Assembly: GCF_000316665.1 (NCBI RefSeq)
Contig: NC_019678.1
Location: forward strand, 8,217,001-8,281,000
Source of the DNA: Rivularia sp. PCC 7116
Lineage (GTDB): Bacteria; Cyanobacteriota; Cyanobacteriia; Cyanobacteriales; Nostocaceae
Direction: 5' to 3'
DNA length: 64,000 bases
Part shown: piece after piece, positions 52,118 through 61,641 of the stretch
How positions within the stretch are numbered: position 1 is the stretch's first letter
How the letters are laid out: each line of letters begins with the position of its first letter
Translations under genes and position numbers: made by a program
The notes under the pieces: model-generated
Seen by the model: the letters and a program-made list of their open reading frames with translations, nothing else
What the model was told of the DNA's origin: nothing
Databases searched by the model: none

Positions 52118-53206
52118 TTATTTAGGATATAACTTATCCCCACTAACAGAATCAAATAAAAATAATTTTTGTAAATCTAATTGCAAATTCAATTTATCGC
52201 CGGGATGAAAACGTAAATTTCCGCCAATCTGCACGTTTAATATTGTTCCAGAACCTTTTACAGCAACACGAATCAAGGTTTCTCTTCCCAAAGGTTCAAC
52301 TAATTTCACCTCAACTTGCAAAGCATCTACTTGAGAATTATTCTTAATTTGTATATCTTCAGGACGAATTCCTAAATCAATGTTTTGCCCCTGAGATAAA
52401 CTTAATTTTTTTTTGACATCTTCAGGAACGTTTAATAATTGACCATCTATATTAAACCCATTCGCGGTATACTTCGCCGGTATAATATTCATCGGCGGAT
52501 TTCCTAAAAAAGTTGCCACCATGCGGTTCGCTGGATGAGCATAAATACTTTGCGGTTCGCCAATTTGCTGAATAAGTCCGCCACTCAGCACGACAATCTT
52601 ATCAGCTAAGGTCATCGCTTCTACCTGATCGTGAGTGACATATACAGTGGTAATACCAATATTTTGATGTAGCTGCTTTAACTCAGCCCGAGTATCGTCT
52701 CGCAACTGTGCATCTAAATTAGACAAAGGTTCATCCAGTAAAAATACCTGGGGCTGACGAGCGATCGCCCTTCCCAAAGCTACCCGTTGCTGCTGCCCTC
52801 CGGAGAGCTGTTTAGGCTTGCGTTCGAGTAAATGTTCCAAAGAAAGTGAATGCGCTACAGTTTCCACTCTTTCCCGAATAACTTTCGAGTCAATCTTTCG
52901 CATTTTTAACCCAAAAGCGATATTTTCCGCCACGCTCATATGGGGATAAAGTGCATAATTTTGGAACACCATAGCCACATCTCTTTGTCTGGCGGGAACG
53001 TTATTCATTAACTTGTCCCCAATAAAAAGTTTGCCAGAAGTAGCAGATTCCAAACCCGCAATAGTCCTTAAAATAGTAGACTTACCACATCCCGAAGGTC
53101 CCACCAGAACCCAAAACTCACCGTCGGGAATAGTAAAAGTAATGTCATCTATGGCGGTGACGTTGTTAAATTTACGCTTGATGCCTTCTAAAGTAACGTT
53201 AGCCAT
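52118..53206 (-). CDS. ABC transporter ATP-binding protein, UgpC/MalK type
   Basis: The start at 53206 (MANVTLEGIKRKFNNVTAID) gives 362 residues; a longer frame from 53248 adds 14 without the family pattern. Walker A is at 36-44 (GPSGCGKST), the signature LSGGQ at 134-138 and Walker B VFLLDEP at 154-160. After residue 240 an OB-fold regulatory domain follows (NPPMNIIPAKYTANGFN, IRPEDIQIK), which is typical of the sugar and glycerol-phosphate importers. The permease and binding protein are not encoded nearby, which is common for shared MsmK-type ATPases. Confidence 0.92.
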   Translation of the reverse strand: MANVTLEGIKRKFNNVTAIDDITFTIPDGEFWVLVGPSGCGKSTILRTIAGLESATSGKLFIGDKLMNNVPARQRDVAMVFQNYALYPHMSVAENIAFGLKMRKIDSKVIRERVETVAHSLSLEHLLERKPKQLSGGQQQRVALGRAIARQPQVFLLDEPLSNLDAQLRDDTRAELKQLHQNIGITTVYVTHDQVEAMTLADKIVVLSGGLIQQIGEPQSIYAHPANRMVATFLGNPPMNIIPAKYTANGFNIDGQLLNVPEDVKKKLSLSQGQNIDLGIRPEDIQIKNNSQVDALQVEVKLVEPLGRETLIRVAVKGSGTILNVQIGGNLRFHPGDKLNLQLDLQKLFLFDSVSGDKLYPK

Positions 53207-53437
53207 TTCAATTTTGGTAATTGGTTCGTAGTTGCGCTTTAGCGCCAAAAATCTTCAGTAACAATGAGTAATTAGGTTATTTATTAGATTGATTCTATAT
53301 TTTCTGACTAAAAAAGTTCTATAACTTCTTTAATATTTTCGATTAACTAATCAATTGTTTCCCCGAACCGAATAACAAGCTTTCAGTTGCGGAACTTCCC
53401 CAACATAGTATCCATCTTCACCGCATTCAATAATTAT

Positions 53438-53561
53438 AGGACTTACGCAACCGGCACATTTTTCTTGTAGGGTGCTGTGACACTTTGAGTAACTGCGAAC
53501 GTAGTAACAATGTTTTCAGTGTCACGCACCAAACGGACATTGTGACAATTGCGTAAGTCCT
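53438..53561 (-). mobile_element. MITE-like element, copy 2 (124 bp, inverted)
   Basis: Same length as copy 1 and in the opposite orientation. The ends AGGACTTACGCAA and TTGCGTAAGTCCT are perfect 13-bp inverted repeats. Most internal positions match copy 1. Confidence 0.85.
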
Positions 53562-53660
53562 GAATTACATAGAATTCTTGTTTACTTGTATTTATCATCG
53601 TATTTTTCTATAAATAACTAGTTTTTTACTTTTAACTCTTCACTCCTACAGAAATAGTAG

Positions 53661-53747
53661 CAATTGTCACAAGACTCGGATGGTGCGTGACACCACAAGT
53701 CTCATTATTACGTTGAAAATTGATCTAAGTGTCACAGCACCCTACAA
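53661..53747 (+). repeat. Core copy of the MITE-like element, without end repeats
   Basis: It keeps CAATTGTCAC, GGTGCGTGACAC and AAGTGTCACAGCACCCTACA but has lost the AGGACTTACG ends. It seems to be a decayed copy. Confidence 0.6.
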
Positions 53748-53816
53748 CTTTTAACTCCTAATTCCTAAGTCCCAACTTATCACCTCTAACCTTTAACCTT
53801 TGACCTTTAACCTGAT

Positions 53817-54533
53817 TTACTTTTCCCAAGCGGGATGAGACAGCAAAGAAGAAATAGTTCTAACTCCGCGTAACTGGTTCGATAAAGGTAAATGACCTCT
53901 GGGTGCATCTAAACTCCAAATGAATTCGTTGGGATATCGAGTCCAAGCATTACCTTTTTTCCAGCCAATTTTCACCCAGAGATTTTCCCAATTTTTTCTC
54001 AAACCGATCCACATTTCTCGCTGTACAGAAAAACCAAACTTTCCTTCGGAATGAATTAACCACAGCTTATCAATGGTTTGTAAATCCGTGACGGGAAATT
54101 TTTCAACTTCGGAAAAATACAGCCATTTTCTTTTTACTGCTTCCTCACCTGAAATTTCGCACATTTTCTGTAGCGTCAAACGGTCGGCTTCTTCAAATTC
54201 TTGGTTTGCCAGTAGCTTTTGCAATTGGGAGTAATCAATATTGGATTCAGATTTAAGCGGTACAATTCCTTGAGGAAAATTAGCCTGTAAAAATTCTTTT
54301 GCTTCGGGAAAATCTGATTGATAAAGAACTTGGTAGACTTTACCATCAACTATATTTGCCGGATTTTCCCGACGCTTTAATAAAAACTCCATTAACACCT
54401 TTAATCCTTCGTTACCGAAAGTAGCTAGTTTATCTACTAATTGCTTTTGGTTTTTTTCAGACCCTTCGGTTAACTGGAGACTAAGGGATTCAATATCGCT
54501 GTTACTACCGTAGGAAATTGTGGGGTCTGTCAT
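53817..54533 (-). CDS. gun4: GUN4 protein (chlorophyll-synthesis regulator)
   Basis: The start at 54533 (MTDPTISYGSNSDIESLS) gives 238 residues, the size of cyanobacterial Gun4; the next in-frame ATG upstream, at 54566, adds 11. The N-terminal half is a helical bundle and the C-terminal half is the porphyrin-binding GUN4 domain (EVEKFPVTDLQTIDKLWLIH, then FGFSVQREMWIGL and PRGHLPL). Gun4 binds protoporphyrin and Mg-protoporphyrin and stimulates Mg-chelatase. It is monocistronic here. Confidence 0.9.
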   Translation of the reverse strand: MTDPTISYGSNSDIESLSLQLTEGSEKNQKQLVDKLATFGNEGLKVLMEFLLKRRENPANIVDGKVYQVLYQSDFPEAKEFLQANFPQGIVPLKSESNIDYSQLQKLLANQEFEEADRLTLQKMCEISGEEAVKRKWLYFSEVEKFPVTDLQTIDKLWLIHSEGKFGFSVQREMWIGLRKNWENLWVKIGWKKGNAWTRYPNEFIWSLDAPRGHLPLSNQLRGVRTISSLLSHPAWEK

Positions 54534-54940
54534 GATGAAGGTTCGTGAAACGCAATTAATTGACAACGATTAGAGAGCTATTTTTTATCAAGCAAAGACG
54601 ATTTTTGAATATGCAGCCAATTAATAGAGGGTAAATAACCACTTTTACAAATACTTTGCTGCCATCGCGGAGGTGCGTCTCGCTCTTCTAGAGGAATATT
54701 TTCTCATGAACTGCCCTCATTCTACTTATTAGTTTTCCCTAACAAACTTTTTGTTGAGATATTTTCCAATTTTCCATCTCCCTACTGCTTTTTTTGCTGT
54801 ATATTCAAGGGTAAAGCACTGTTCGACATCTCGGCATAGTGCAATGAAGGGGAATTCAAAACCTGCAACTCCTTGTTTAATAAATGCAAGGCATGACAAA
54901 ATTCTGAAAGTCTTGCTGCTTAGCCCCGACGGAGTGTGTA
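54534..54940. other. Divergent promoter region between gun4 and icd
   Basis: No gene is supported. The gap should contain the promoters of gun4 (minus) and icd (plus). No operator could be picked out reliably. Confidence 0.5.
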
Positions 54941-56359
54941 ATGTACGAAAAACTTAAAGCCCCTACCAGTGGAGAGAAGATTACTTTTAAAAACGGCGAA
55001 CCACAAGTTCCCGATAATCCGATAATCCCCTTTATTCGCGGCGACGGTACGGGTATTGATATTTGGCCTGCTACGCAAAAAGTATTAGATGCTGCCGTAA
55101 AAAAGGCTTATAACGGTAAAAAGAAAATCAACTGGTTCAAGGTTTACGCGGGTGATGAAGCTTGCGATTTATACGGAACCTATCAGTATTTACCCGAAGA
55201 TACTTTGACGGCAATTAAGGAGTATGGCGTTGCTATCAAAGGACCTTTAACAACTCCTGTTGGTGGCGGAATCCGTTCTTTGAATGTAGCATTAAGACAA
55301 ATTTTTCAACTTTATGCTTGCGTGCGCCCCTGTCGTTACTATCCCGGTACTCCTTCACCCCATAAAAGCCCTGAAAAACTAAATGTAATAGTTTATCGGG
55401 AGAATACGGAAGATATTTATTTGGGAATTGAATGGAAGCAGGGAGATGAAATAGGTCAAAAACTGATCAAACTGCTCAACGAGGAATTGATTCCAGGTAC
55501 CCCCGAACATGGTAAAAAGCAAATTCCTGTAGATGCTGGAATTGGAATTAAGCCCATTAGTAAAACGGGTTCTCAGCGATTGGTACGTCGTGCTATCAAA
55601 CATGCTTTAGGGTTGCCCAAAGAAAAGCAGCAGGTGACTTTGGTGCATAAAGGCAACATTATGAAGTACACCGAAGGAGCTTTTCGCGATTGGGGTTACG
55701 AACTCGCAACAGCAGAATTTCGCGACGAATGCGTTACCGAAAGGGAATCTTGGATTTTAAGCAACAAGGAAAATAAATCCGATATTTCCAACGAAGATAA
55801 CGCTCGCATGGTCGATCCTGGTTATGATTCCCTGACACCAGAGAAACAAAAGGAAATCGTTAACGAAGTAGAAACAGTTCTAAATTCCATTTGGGAAACT
55901 CACGGCAACGGCAAATGGAAACAGAAAATCATGGTAAATGACAGGATTGCCGATAGTATTTTCCAACAAATCCAAACCCGTCCCGATGAGTATTCAATTT
56001 TGGCAACAATGAACCTTAACGGCGATTATTTGTCAGATGCAGCAGCTGCAATTGTTGGTGGTTTGGGAATGGGACCAGGAGCGAATATTGGCGATAATGC
56101 AGCGATATTTGAAGCAACTCACGGTACAGCACCCAAACACGCTGGTTTAGATCGAATTAATCCCGGTTCCGTTATTTTATCCGGCGTAATGATGCTTGAG
56201 TTTATGGGTTGGCAAGAAGCAGCCGACTTGATAAAGAAAGGATTGGGAGAAGCGATCGCCAATCAAGAAGTAACCTACGATTTAGCAAGATTAATGGAAC
56301 CCAAAGTAGAACCATTGAAATGTTCCGAATTTGCCGAAGCGATAATTAAAAGGTTTTGA
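54941..56359 (+). CDS. icd: NADP-dependent isocitrate dehydrogenase
   Basis: This 472-residue enzyme makes 2-oxoglutarate, the carbon skeleton for ammonium assimilation and the nitrogen-status signal in cyanobacteria. Visible motifs are [20 protein letters not shown] (substrate and regulatory serine), [32 protein letters not shown] and [19 protein letters not shown] (cofactor site). The length is that of the cyanobacterial form, which has an insertion near residues 260-330 compared with E. coli Icd (416). It lies alone. Confidence 0.95.
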   Translation: MYEKLKAPTSGEKITFKNGEPQVPDNPIIPFIRGDGTGIDIWPATQKVLDAAVKKAYNGKKKINWFKVYAGDEACDLYGTYQYLPEDTLTAIKEYGVAIKGPLTTPVGGGIRSLNVALRQIFQLYACVRPCRYYPGTPSPHKSPEKLNVIVYRENTEDIYLGIEWKQGDEIGQKLIKLLNEELIPGTPEHGKKQIPVDAGIGIKPISKTGSQRLVRRAIKHALGLPKEKQQVTLVHKGNIMKYTEGAFRDWGYELATAEFRDECVTERESWILSNKENKSDISNEDNARMVDPGYDSLTPEKQKEIVNEVETVLNSIWETHGNGKWKQKIMVNDRIADSIFQQIQTRPDEYSILATMNLNGDYLSDAAAAIVGGLGMGPGANIGDNAAIFEATHGTAPKHAGLDRINPGSVILSGVMMLEFMGWQEAADLIKKGLGEAIANQEVTYDLARLMEPKVEPLKCSEFAEAIIKRF

Positions 56360-56471
56360 AAGTTAGGAACTCGCAGAGCTCGCGGAGTTAATCAACAATT
56401 ATCCGTGAAATCAGTGTAATCCATTTAATCAGTGTTAGGAGTTAGGAGTTAAGAATTTAATAATCAATTTT

Positions 56472-56509
56472 GTAGGGTGTGTTGTCGCAAAGCGCAACGC
56501 ACCTTTTTT
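56472..56509 (+). repeat. Dispersed hairpin GTAGGGTGTGTTGTCGCAAA, left copy
   Basis: A 38-base sequence including GCGTTGCGCTTTGCG in complement form pairs internally (TTGTCGCAAAGCGCAA) and recurs unchanged at 57154-57191 in the same orientation. The two copies flank the small gene pair at 56617-56972. Confidence 0.8.
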
Positions 56510-56616
56510 ATGTTAATTGTTTAGATTTTTGTACTTACTCGAAGACTGATGCAAAATTAATTAGAAAATTACTATTCCAGGGATTTAGTATAAAAGACAG
56601 GGAGCAGGATAAATTA

Positions 56617-56793
56617 GTGGAACCGACGATTGAACAGTTAAATTCTTTCTACAGATTGTGTGTTAGAACAAGTAACCTGCTAAAAACTGTAGAATTAACC
56701 AGATATTATACTAGAACCCAAAGAATAGTAGTGCTAATAGGAGAAACAATCCAAGTAGAAATTTTAACTAATGGAGAAATAATTTTACAATGA
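56617..56793 (+). CDS. DUF6888-like protein, first of a small gene pair
   Basis: A GTG at 56617 gives about 58 residues: VEPTIEQLNSFYRLCVRTSN then KTVELTRYYTRTQRIVVLIG and ETIQVEILTNGEIIL. This matches the DUF6888 pattern as I remember it. The open frame could begin as early as 56479, but that part lies in a repeat. Its stop overlaps the next start by 4 bases. Such pairs in cyanobacteria look like toxin-antitoxin genes, but no activity is established. Confidence 0.6.
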   Translation: MEPTIEQLNSFYRLCVRTSNLLKTVELTRYYTRTQRIVVLIGETIQVEILTNGEIILQ

Positions 56794-56972
56794 GCGATTT
56801 AGATTACAAACAATTAACCGAATCAGAATTACGAGAATATATAAAATCCCATCCTCAAGATGAAGATGCATTTCAACATTACCTTTCAATTATGAGAGCA
56901 AAACCGGGAAGAGTTGTAGTTAGTACGGATGAACAATTAGAAGCTGAATTAAAAAAAAGATTGGCAAGTTGA
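56790..56972 (+). CDS. DUF6887-like protein, second of a small gene pair
   Basis: This 60-residue protein (MSDLDYKQLTESELREYIKS, HPQDEDAFQHYLSIMRAKPG, VVVSTDEQLEAELKKRL) is acidic, helical at both ends, and matches the DUF6887 pattern from memory. It overlaps the upstream gene by 4 bases. It might be an antitoxin-like partner. Confidence 0.65.
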   Translation: MSDLDYKQLTESELREYIKSHPQDEDAFQHYLSIMRAKPGRVVVSTDEQLEAELKKRLAS

Positions 56973-57458
56973 AACTTATAAATATAGCAATTTTTGGTTG
57001 AGTAGAATACATTTAAAACCTCACCCTGTCCTCCGGACATCCCTCTCCTTATTAAGGAGAGGGAACGAGGGTGAGGTCGATTTGTATTGCACCCAAGTGA
57101 AAAGCGCTATATTCTATAGAAATTAACTTTCATTCTTGAACAAAATTATTTTCGTAGGGTGTGTTGTCGCAAAGCGCAACGCACCTTTTTTCGTTTATAC
57201 CGTTTAATTGCAAAATGCTTGATATCGAAGCATTCTCAAACCAATGTCAAGATTCCAAAATTCAGGAATCCATAAAATAAACACTGAAGTAAAGAAACGA
57301 TAATGTTTGTATAAAAAAATGCATAAAATTCTAGCTTTGATTTGATATACAAGTATTATATTTTACGATTAGCTCTAACTTAAATTATGTAATTTTCTCG
57401 TGTAAAAGAAATTATTGTCAGCTTTCTTATCAATCCCAACTCCCCTTTATTCCCAACA
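56973..57458. other. Intergenic region with CCTCACCC hairpin and second dispersed repeat
   Basis: A long hairpin-like element at 57020-57076 (CCTCACCCTGTCCTCCGGAC ... GAGGGTGAGG, with CCCTCTCCTTATTAAGGAGAGGG inside) precedes the second copy of the GTAGGGTGTGTTGTC repeat at 57154-57191. The rest is AT-rich and should contain the promoter of the NACHT gene. Confidence 0.6.
57154..57191 (+). repeat. Dispersed hairpin GTAGGGTGTGTTGTCGCAAA, right copy
   Basis: Identical over 38 bases to 56472-56509 and in the same orientation, 682 bases away. Confidence 0.8.
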
Positions 57459-60400
57459 ATGTTTCAAATCACCAGCATTAGAAGAAAGCTTTCCTTTTTT
57501 CTAGTTTTTACTTTTACATTTTTATTTATTTTTCAACTTTCTTTACCTTGGGTAAATGCTAAGGAAGCAGCGAAGCCGGAGATAAAAGACTGGCATATCA
57601 GCGGTATTGTCGCTGCGCTAGATGATGATTATCCGGGAGTACAAGGAGTTGCTTTTGATAAGTTAACAAAATACGAACTCAAAAATTTAAATAAAAAGCA
57701 AGCAACTTGGATGGCTAAGAAAGCCATTAAATTGTTGAAGGATGAAAAGGTTGATTCAGAATTTCGCAGTAATGCGGCAAGAGCATTAGGGAATTTAAAG
57801 GATGCAGCTAAGCCCTACATTCAAGATATTCTCGCGATCTTCAAAGATGAAAGGGTTGACTCAAATGTTCGCACTGGTGCAGCAAAAGCATTAGTGAATT
57901 TAGGGAATTTAGGGGATGCAGCTAAGCCCTACGTTCAAGATATTCTTGCTATTTTCAAAGTTGAAAAAGATGAAATGGCTGTTTCATCTTTTTATATTCA
58001 TGCAGCTCTAGTATTAGGGAATTTAGGGGATGCAGCTAAGCCTTACATTCAAGATATTCTCGCTATCGTCAAAGATGAAAAGATTCAGCCTATTATTCGC
58101 AGTGATGTAGCAGAGGCGCTAGGGGATTTAGGGGATGTAGGTAAGCCCTACATTCAAGATATTTTCGCTATCGTCAAAGATGAAAAGATTAATTTATATG
58201 TTCGCATTGGTGCAGCAGAAGCTTTGGGAAATTTAGGGGGTGTTACTAAACCCTACGTTCAAGATATTCTCGCTATCGTCAAAGATGAAAAGGTTGACTC
58301 AAGTATTCGCTATGAGGCAGCAGGAGCATTAGGAAATTTAGGGGGTGCAGCTAAACCCTACGTTCAAGATATTCTCGCTTTGCTCAAAGATGAAAAGATT
58401 AAGCCAATTGTTCGCAGTTATATAGCAGAAGCGTTAGGGAATTTAGGGGATGTAACTAAGCCCTATGTTAAAGATATTATTGCTATCGTCAAAGATGAAA
58501 AGATTAACTCAAGTATTCGCCGTAGTGCAGTAAAAGCTTTGGGGAATTTAGGGGATGTAACTAAGCCCTACGTTAAAGATATTCTCGCTATCGTCAAAGA
58601 TGAAAAGATTAACTCAAGTATTCGCCGTAGTGCAGCAGAAGCTTTGGGGAATTTAGGGGATGTAACTAAGCCCTACGTTAAAGATATTCTCGCTATCATT
58701 AAAGATGAAAAGGTTGACTCAAGTATTCGCTATAAGGCAGCAGGAGCATTAGGAAATTTAGGGGGTACAGCTAAACCCTACGTTAAAGATATTCTCGTTT
58801 TGGTTGAAGATGAAAAGGTTGATTTAGATGTTCGCTACTTTGCAGCAGTAACTTTAGAGAAAATTGAAAAGCTAAGTTTAAATCAAGTTCTAACAATTTT
58901 AAATTTTTGCTACTATCCAAGTGACTTATACTACTTAAATAAATCGCGCTTCCAAAGCTATTTCCTCGCTGGTGGCACTGATGAAGTCAAAACCTTACTA
59001 AAATGGCTAGCACACTACGACAGCAGCAAAATCCCCACCAAACTCACCCACAAGGAAGCTAAAAAAACCTTAAAACTCTTTGCTAAAATCTGGCAACCCA
59101 GCGAAGACTTAAGATTACGCAAAGACTTAGCTGATAAAATCGTTCAAGTTACCAAACTCGTTTCTTGGCAACCCCAAGATATCGTTTTACTCCAAACCCA
59201 TTACAATAACCTCAAAAACGCAAAATACAGCGAAGCTGATTCCATCGAATCAGTAATCATTCAACTCAAAGGTTGGCGTTGGTTTTTCAACTTCAGAAAC
59301 ATCATCTTAATTCACGCCGCTTTCTGGCTTTTACTCATCTTCGCTTACCCCAAATCTCCCCAAATCCAAGCCATCTTTTTCTGGAATCCTTGGGTTAGAA
59401 AAATTTTCGGGATGGGTTACGTTGGCTTTCTGCTTACCTGGGTTCCTTTTCTTCGTCGCAAACTATTTGAACCATTCAAACCTTCTTTACTCGCGGATGC
59501 TCAATTAGATAACTTTACCGAAAAATCCTACTTTTCATCATCAAGGATTGTCAAAAATCGAGATTCAAAACAATTTCTGACAATTACTCAAGCAATTCCA
59601 AATATCAAAGGACAAACTGTCTTAATCGGTGATTCCGGTTTAGGAAAATCAATGTTTCTCCGACATCTAGCCAAAACTTCTCAGCAGACAGTAGTATATT
59701 TACCTGCTAGTAAATGCGAAAAAGGTGTAATTGCAGCGATTCAAGCAAAGTTACACGGACAAGCACAAGATGCCCGATTCCTGAAAAACTTGATTTATAG
59801 CGGCGCAATTGATATTTGTATCGACGGATTGAATGAAGTTACAGCAGATACGCGATCGCAAATTAAACAGTTTGTGGAAAGCTATTTCCGGGGTAATATC
59901 ATCATGGCTACTCAACCCTTGGAATGGGAGCCCCCGACGACGGCTAAAATATTTTATTTAAAACCATTACAGCAACAACAAATAGAAGAATTTTTAATTT
60001 CTCGCCAATTTCAAAATAGTCAAGATTTTCTGGTAAAAGGTGCTGAATACGAAAAAGCCTGCAAAAAATATCTCAAACAAGCTTTCCATAAAAAACAACC
60101 ACAAGAAGAATTAGACGCAATCGAACGGGTACTTTCTAACCCAATGGATTTAACCTTGGTTGCCCAAATGCTATCACAAGGCAAACAACCAGATTTATTT
60201 CGCTTGCAAGAACAGCAATATAATTTAATGGCTGCTGAATATAAACAAGAATGGGGACATTCATTTCCGTTGAAAAAGTTCTCATCATCCGTATATGAAA
60301 TGCGATTGAATGACGGTACAACTTTGGATGCCGAAGAATATCATCAAGAATTACTCAGTTTGGAAGACCAAAAATATAAAATGGTTATCAGCCGTCAGTG

Positions 60401-60719
60401 GCAAAGTAAAAACGGCGAAGCGATGCAAGAATGGTATTTCCGTCACGATAAAATCATGGATTTCTTCCTAGTACAAAACTTTCTTGGTGACAGCGATGAA
60501 ATCCAAATCAGGTTAAACCAACATATAGGAGATCCACGTTTTCGCGGAGTTTACTTTTTATTAGCAAACTTGTTAAAACCAGATGCAGCATTACAGCTAC
60601 GAGAAACTTTAATTCTATATGCTGCCAATACCAACGACCATACAGTTAGCGATACTTTTGTAAAATTATTACACTCTAGAGTTGCGTCTTTGAAAAACAA
60701 ATCAAAGGTAACTAATTAA
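57459..60719 (+). CDS. Membrane-anchored HEAT-repeat/NACHT NTPase
   Basis: This 1086-residue protein has an N-terminal signal-like helix (about 10-35), then about eleven 35-residue HEAT units (about 80-475) of the form KPYVKDILAIVKDEKINSSI. A helical linker leads to a hydrophobic segment near 613-631 and a second near 652-665. The NACHT-type NTPase has Walker A at 724-731 (GDSGLGKS) and Walker B at 785-793 (DICIDGLNE). A C-terminal helical part with RHDKIMDFFLV near 1000 follows. The plan suggests an extracytoplasmic repeat sensor and a cytoplasmic STAND NTPase. NACHT proteins act in signalling and phage defence; the role of this one is unknown. Confidence 0.8.
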   Translation: MFQITSIRRKLSFFLVFTFTFLFIFQLSLPWVNAKEAAKPEIKDWHISGIVAALDDDYPGVQGVAFDKLTKYELKNLNKKQATWMAKKAIKLLKDEKVDSEFRSNAARALGNLKDAAKPYIQDILAIFKDERVDSNVRTGAAKALVNLGNLGDAAKPYVQDILAIFKVEKDEMAVSSFYIHAALVLGNLGDAAKPYIQDILAIVKDEKIQPIIRSDVAEALGDLGDVGKPYIQDIFAIVKDEKINLYVRIGAAEALGNLGGVTKPYVQDILAIVKDEKVDSSIRYEAAGALGNLGGAAKPYVQDILALLKDEKIKPIVRSYIAEALGNLGDVTKPYVKDIIAIVKDEKINSSIRRSAVKALGNLGDVTKPYVKDILAIVKDEKINSSIRRSAAEALGNLGDVTKPYVKDILAIIKDEKVDSSIRYKAAGALGNLGGTAKPYVKDILVLVEDEKVDLDVRYFAAVTLEKIEKLSLNQVLTILNFCYYPSDLYYLNKSRFQSYFLAGGTDEVKTLLKWLAHYDSSKIPTKLTHKEAKKTLKLFAKIWQPSEDLRLRKDLADKIVQVTKLVSWQPQDIVLLQTHYNNLKNAKYSEADSIESVIIQLKGWRWFFNFRNIILIHAAFWLLLIFAYPKSPQIQAIFFWNPWVRKIFGMGYVGFLLTWVPFLRRKLFEPFKPSLLADAQLDNFTEKSYFSSSRIVKNRDSKQFLTITQAIPNIKGQTVLIGDSGLGKSMFLRHLAKTSQQTVVYLPASKCEKGVIAAIQAKLHGQAQDARFLKNLIYSGAIDICIDGLNEVTADTRSQIKQFVESYFRGNIIMATQPLEWEPPTTAKIFYLKPLQQQQIEEFLISRQFQNSQDFLVKGAEYEKACKKYLKQAFHKKQPQEELDAIERVLSNPMDLTLVAQMLSQGKQPDLFRLQEQQYNLMAAEYKQEWGHSFPLKKFSSSVYEMRLNDGTTLDAEEYHQELLSLEDQKYKMVISRQWQSKNGEAMQEWYFRHDKIMDFFLVQNFLGDSDEIQIRLNQHIGDPRFRGVYFLLANLLKPDAALQLRETLILYAANTNDHTVSDTFVKLLHSRVASLKNKSKVTN
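57780..58860 (+). repeat. Tandem 105-bp repeat array coding for HEAT units
   Basis: Ten in-frame units of about 105 bases (unit 2 longer) share GGGAATTTAGGGGATG, GCTAAGCCCTACGTTCAAG and ATTCTCGCTATCGTCAAAGA. Units from about 58450 to 58780 are nearly identical in DNA, which indicates recent duplication or gene conversion. Confidence 0.85.
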
Positions 60720-60751
60720 TTCTTTCGCGTTACTGGTTTAAAGTATGAATC

Positions 60752-60820
60752 GCCCCCTACCCCCAATTATGGGGGAGAAAAAAGATTTAAATTCCCCCAT
60801 TATTGGGGGATTTAGGGGGC
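60752..60820 (+). terminator. Nested GC hairpins after the NACHT gene
   Basis: An outer pair (GCCCCCTA/TAGGGGGC) encloses two hairpins, CCCCCAATTATGGGGG and CCCCCATTATTGGGGG. There is no long T-run, so it could be a dispersed repeat that also stops or stabilises the transcript. Confidence 0.5.
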
Positions 60821-60862
60821 TTCGTTTAAATTAAAAGAACATATTACAATCTCCTCCAATCC

Positions 60863-61372
60863 ATGATTCCATCCCGTGGTTTACCCAACCATCAAGCACT
60901 AACACAATTAGCAAAACAATACCCAGAGCTAGATATATCTTCTGTAGAAGCTTGCCTTACTTTTCTAGATACCACTGCTGAAGTTCACCAGGCTTTTGAT
61001 GCTCATTTTGCAAGATATAATCTCTCGATGGGTAAGTTTTCGCTGTTAATACAGCTGTTTGTCGCTTCCGATAAAGGATTAACGCCATCCGAGTTTGCCG
61101 AACGCTCTGGCGTAACTCGCGCTACAATTACCGGCTTGCTCGATGGATTGGAAAAAGAAGATTTAGTTAAACGTCAACCCTATCCCGAAGATAGACGCAG
61201 GCTCACTATTGTTTTGACTGATAAGGGACGCGAGCTAATCTCGAAAATGCTTCCCGACCATTTTTGTCGTACTACTAATATGATGTCTAATCTTACCGCT
61301 ACTGAGAAAAAGACGCTCATTAAGTTACTTGGTAAATTAAGCGCCGGAACTTCTGCGATGCGAGAGGTTTAA
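60863..61372 (+). CDS. MarR-family transcriptional regulator
   Basis: This 169-residue protein has the MarR winged helix: GLTPSEFAERSGVTRATITGLLDGLEKEDLVKR near residues 70-105 and the wing PEDRRRLTIVLTDKGREL near 107-125. The N-terminal helices would form the dimer interface. MarR proteins often repress efflux or stress genes in response to small ligands; the likely target here is itself or the nearby membrane protein gene at 61642. Length is normal. It is 143 bases downstream of the NACHT gene and probably has its own promoter. Confidence 0.9.
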   Translation: MIPSRGLPNHQALTQLAKQYPELDISSVEACLTFLDTTAEVHQAFDAHFARYNLSMGKFSLLIQLFVASDKGLTPSEFAERSGVTRATITGLLDGLEKEDLVKRQPYPEDRRRLTIVLTDKGRELISKMLPDHFCRTTNMMSNLTATEKKTLIKLLGKLSAGTSAMREV

Positions 61373-61641
61373 ACTCAAATACGAAAACTAAAGCTTTCCA
61401 CAAACTTGTATTTTCATAGATATAGCTTTAATATTTACTTAGGCAGCTAATAGTTAGGTAACTAATTAATTAAAAGCATTTTGTTTTAGCATCTTTTTCC
61501 TAAGTACTGCGATTGCTGCGCTTCGCTCGCAATGACATATTACGGGTGATTTCCGGACATAATATGAGGTTTAATTTGTATTTCATTCAACAAAAAACAT
61601 AATAGTTGCGATTTTACCTACTCCCTACTTCTTATAAAAAT

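Larger units (their letters stand above)
53207..53816. other. Intergenic region with MITE copies
   Basis: No gene is supported. It holds one full 124-bp MITE-like element, one core copy, and a heptamer run CCTAAGTCCCAACTTATCACCTCTAACCTTTAACCTTTGACC region near 53755-53812. Confidence 0.6.
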
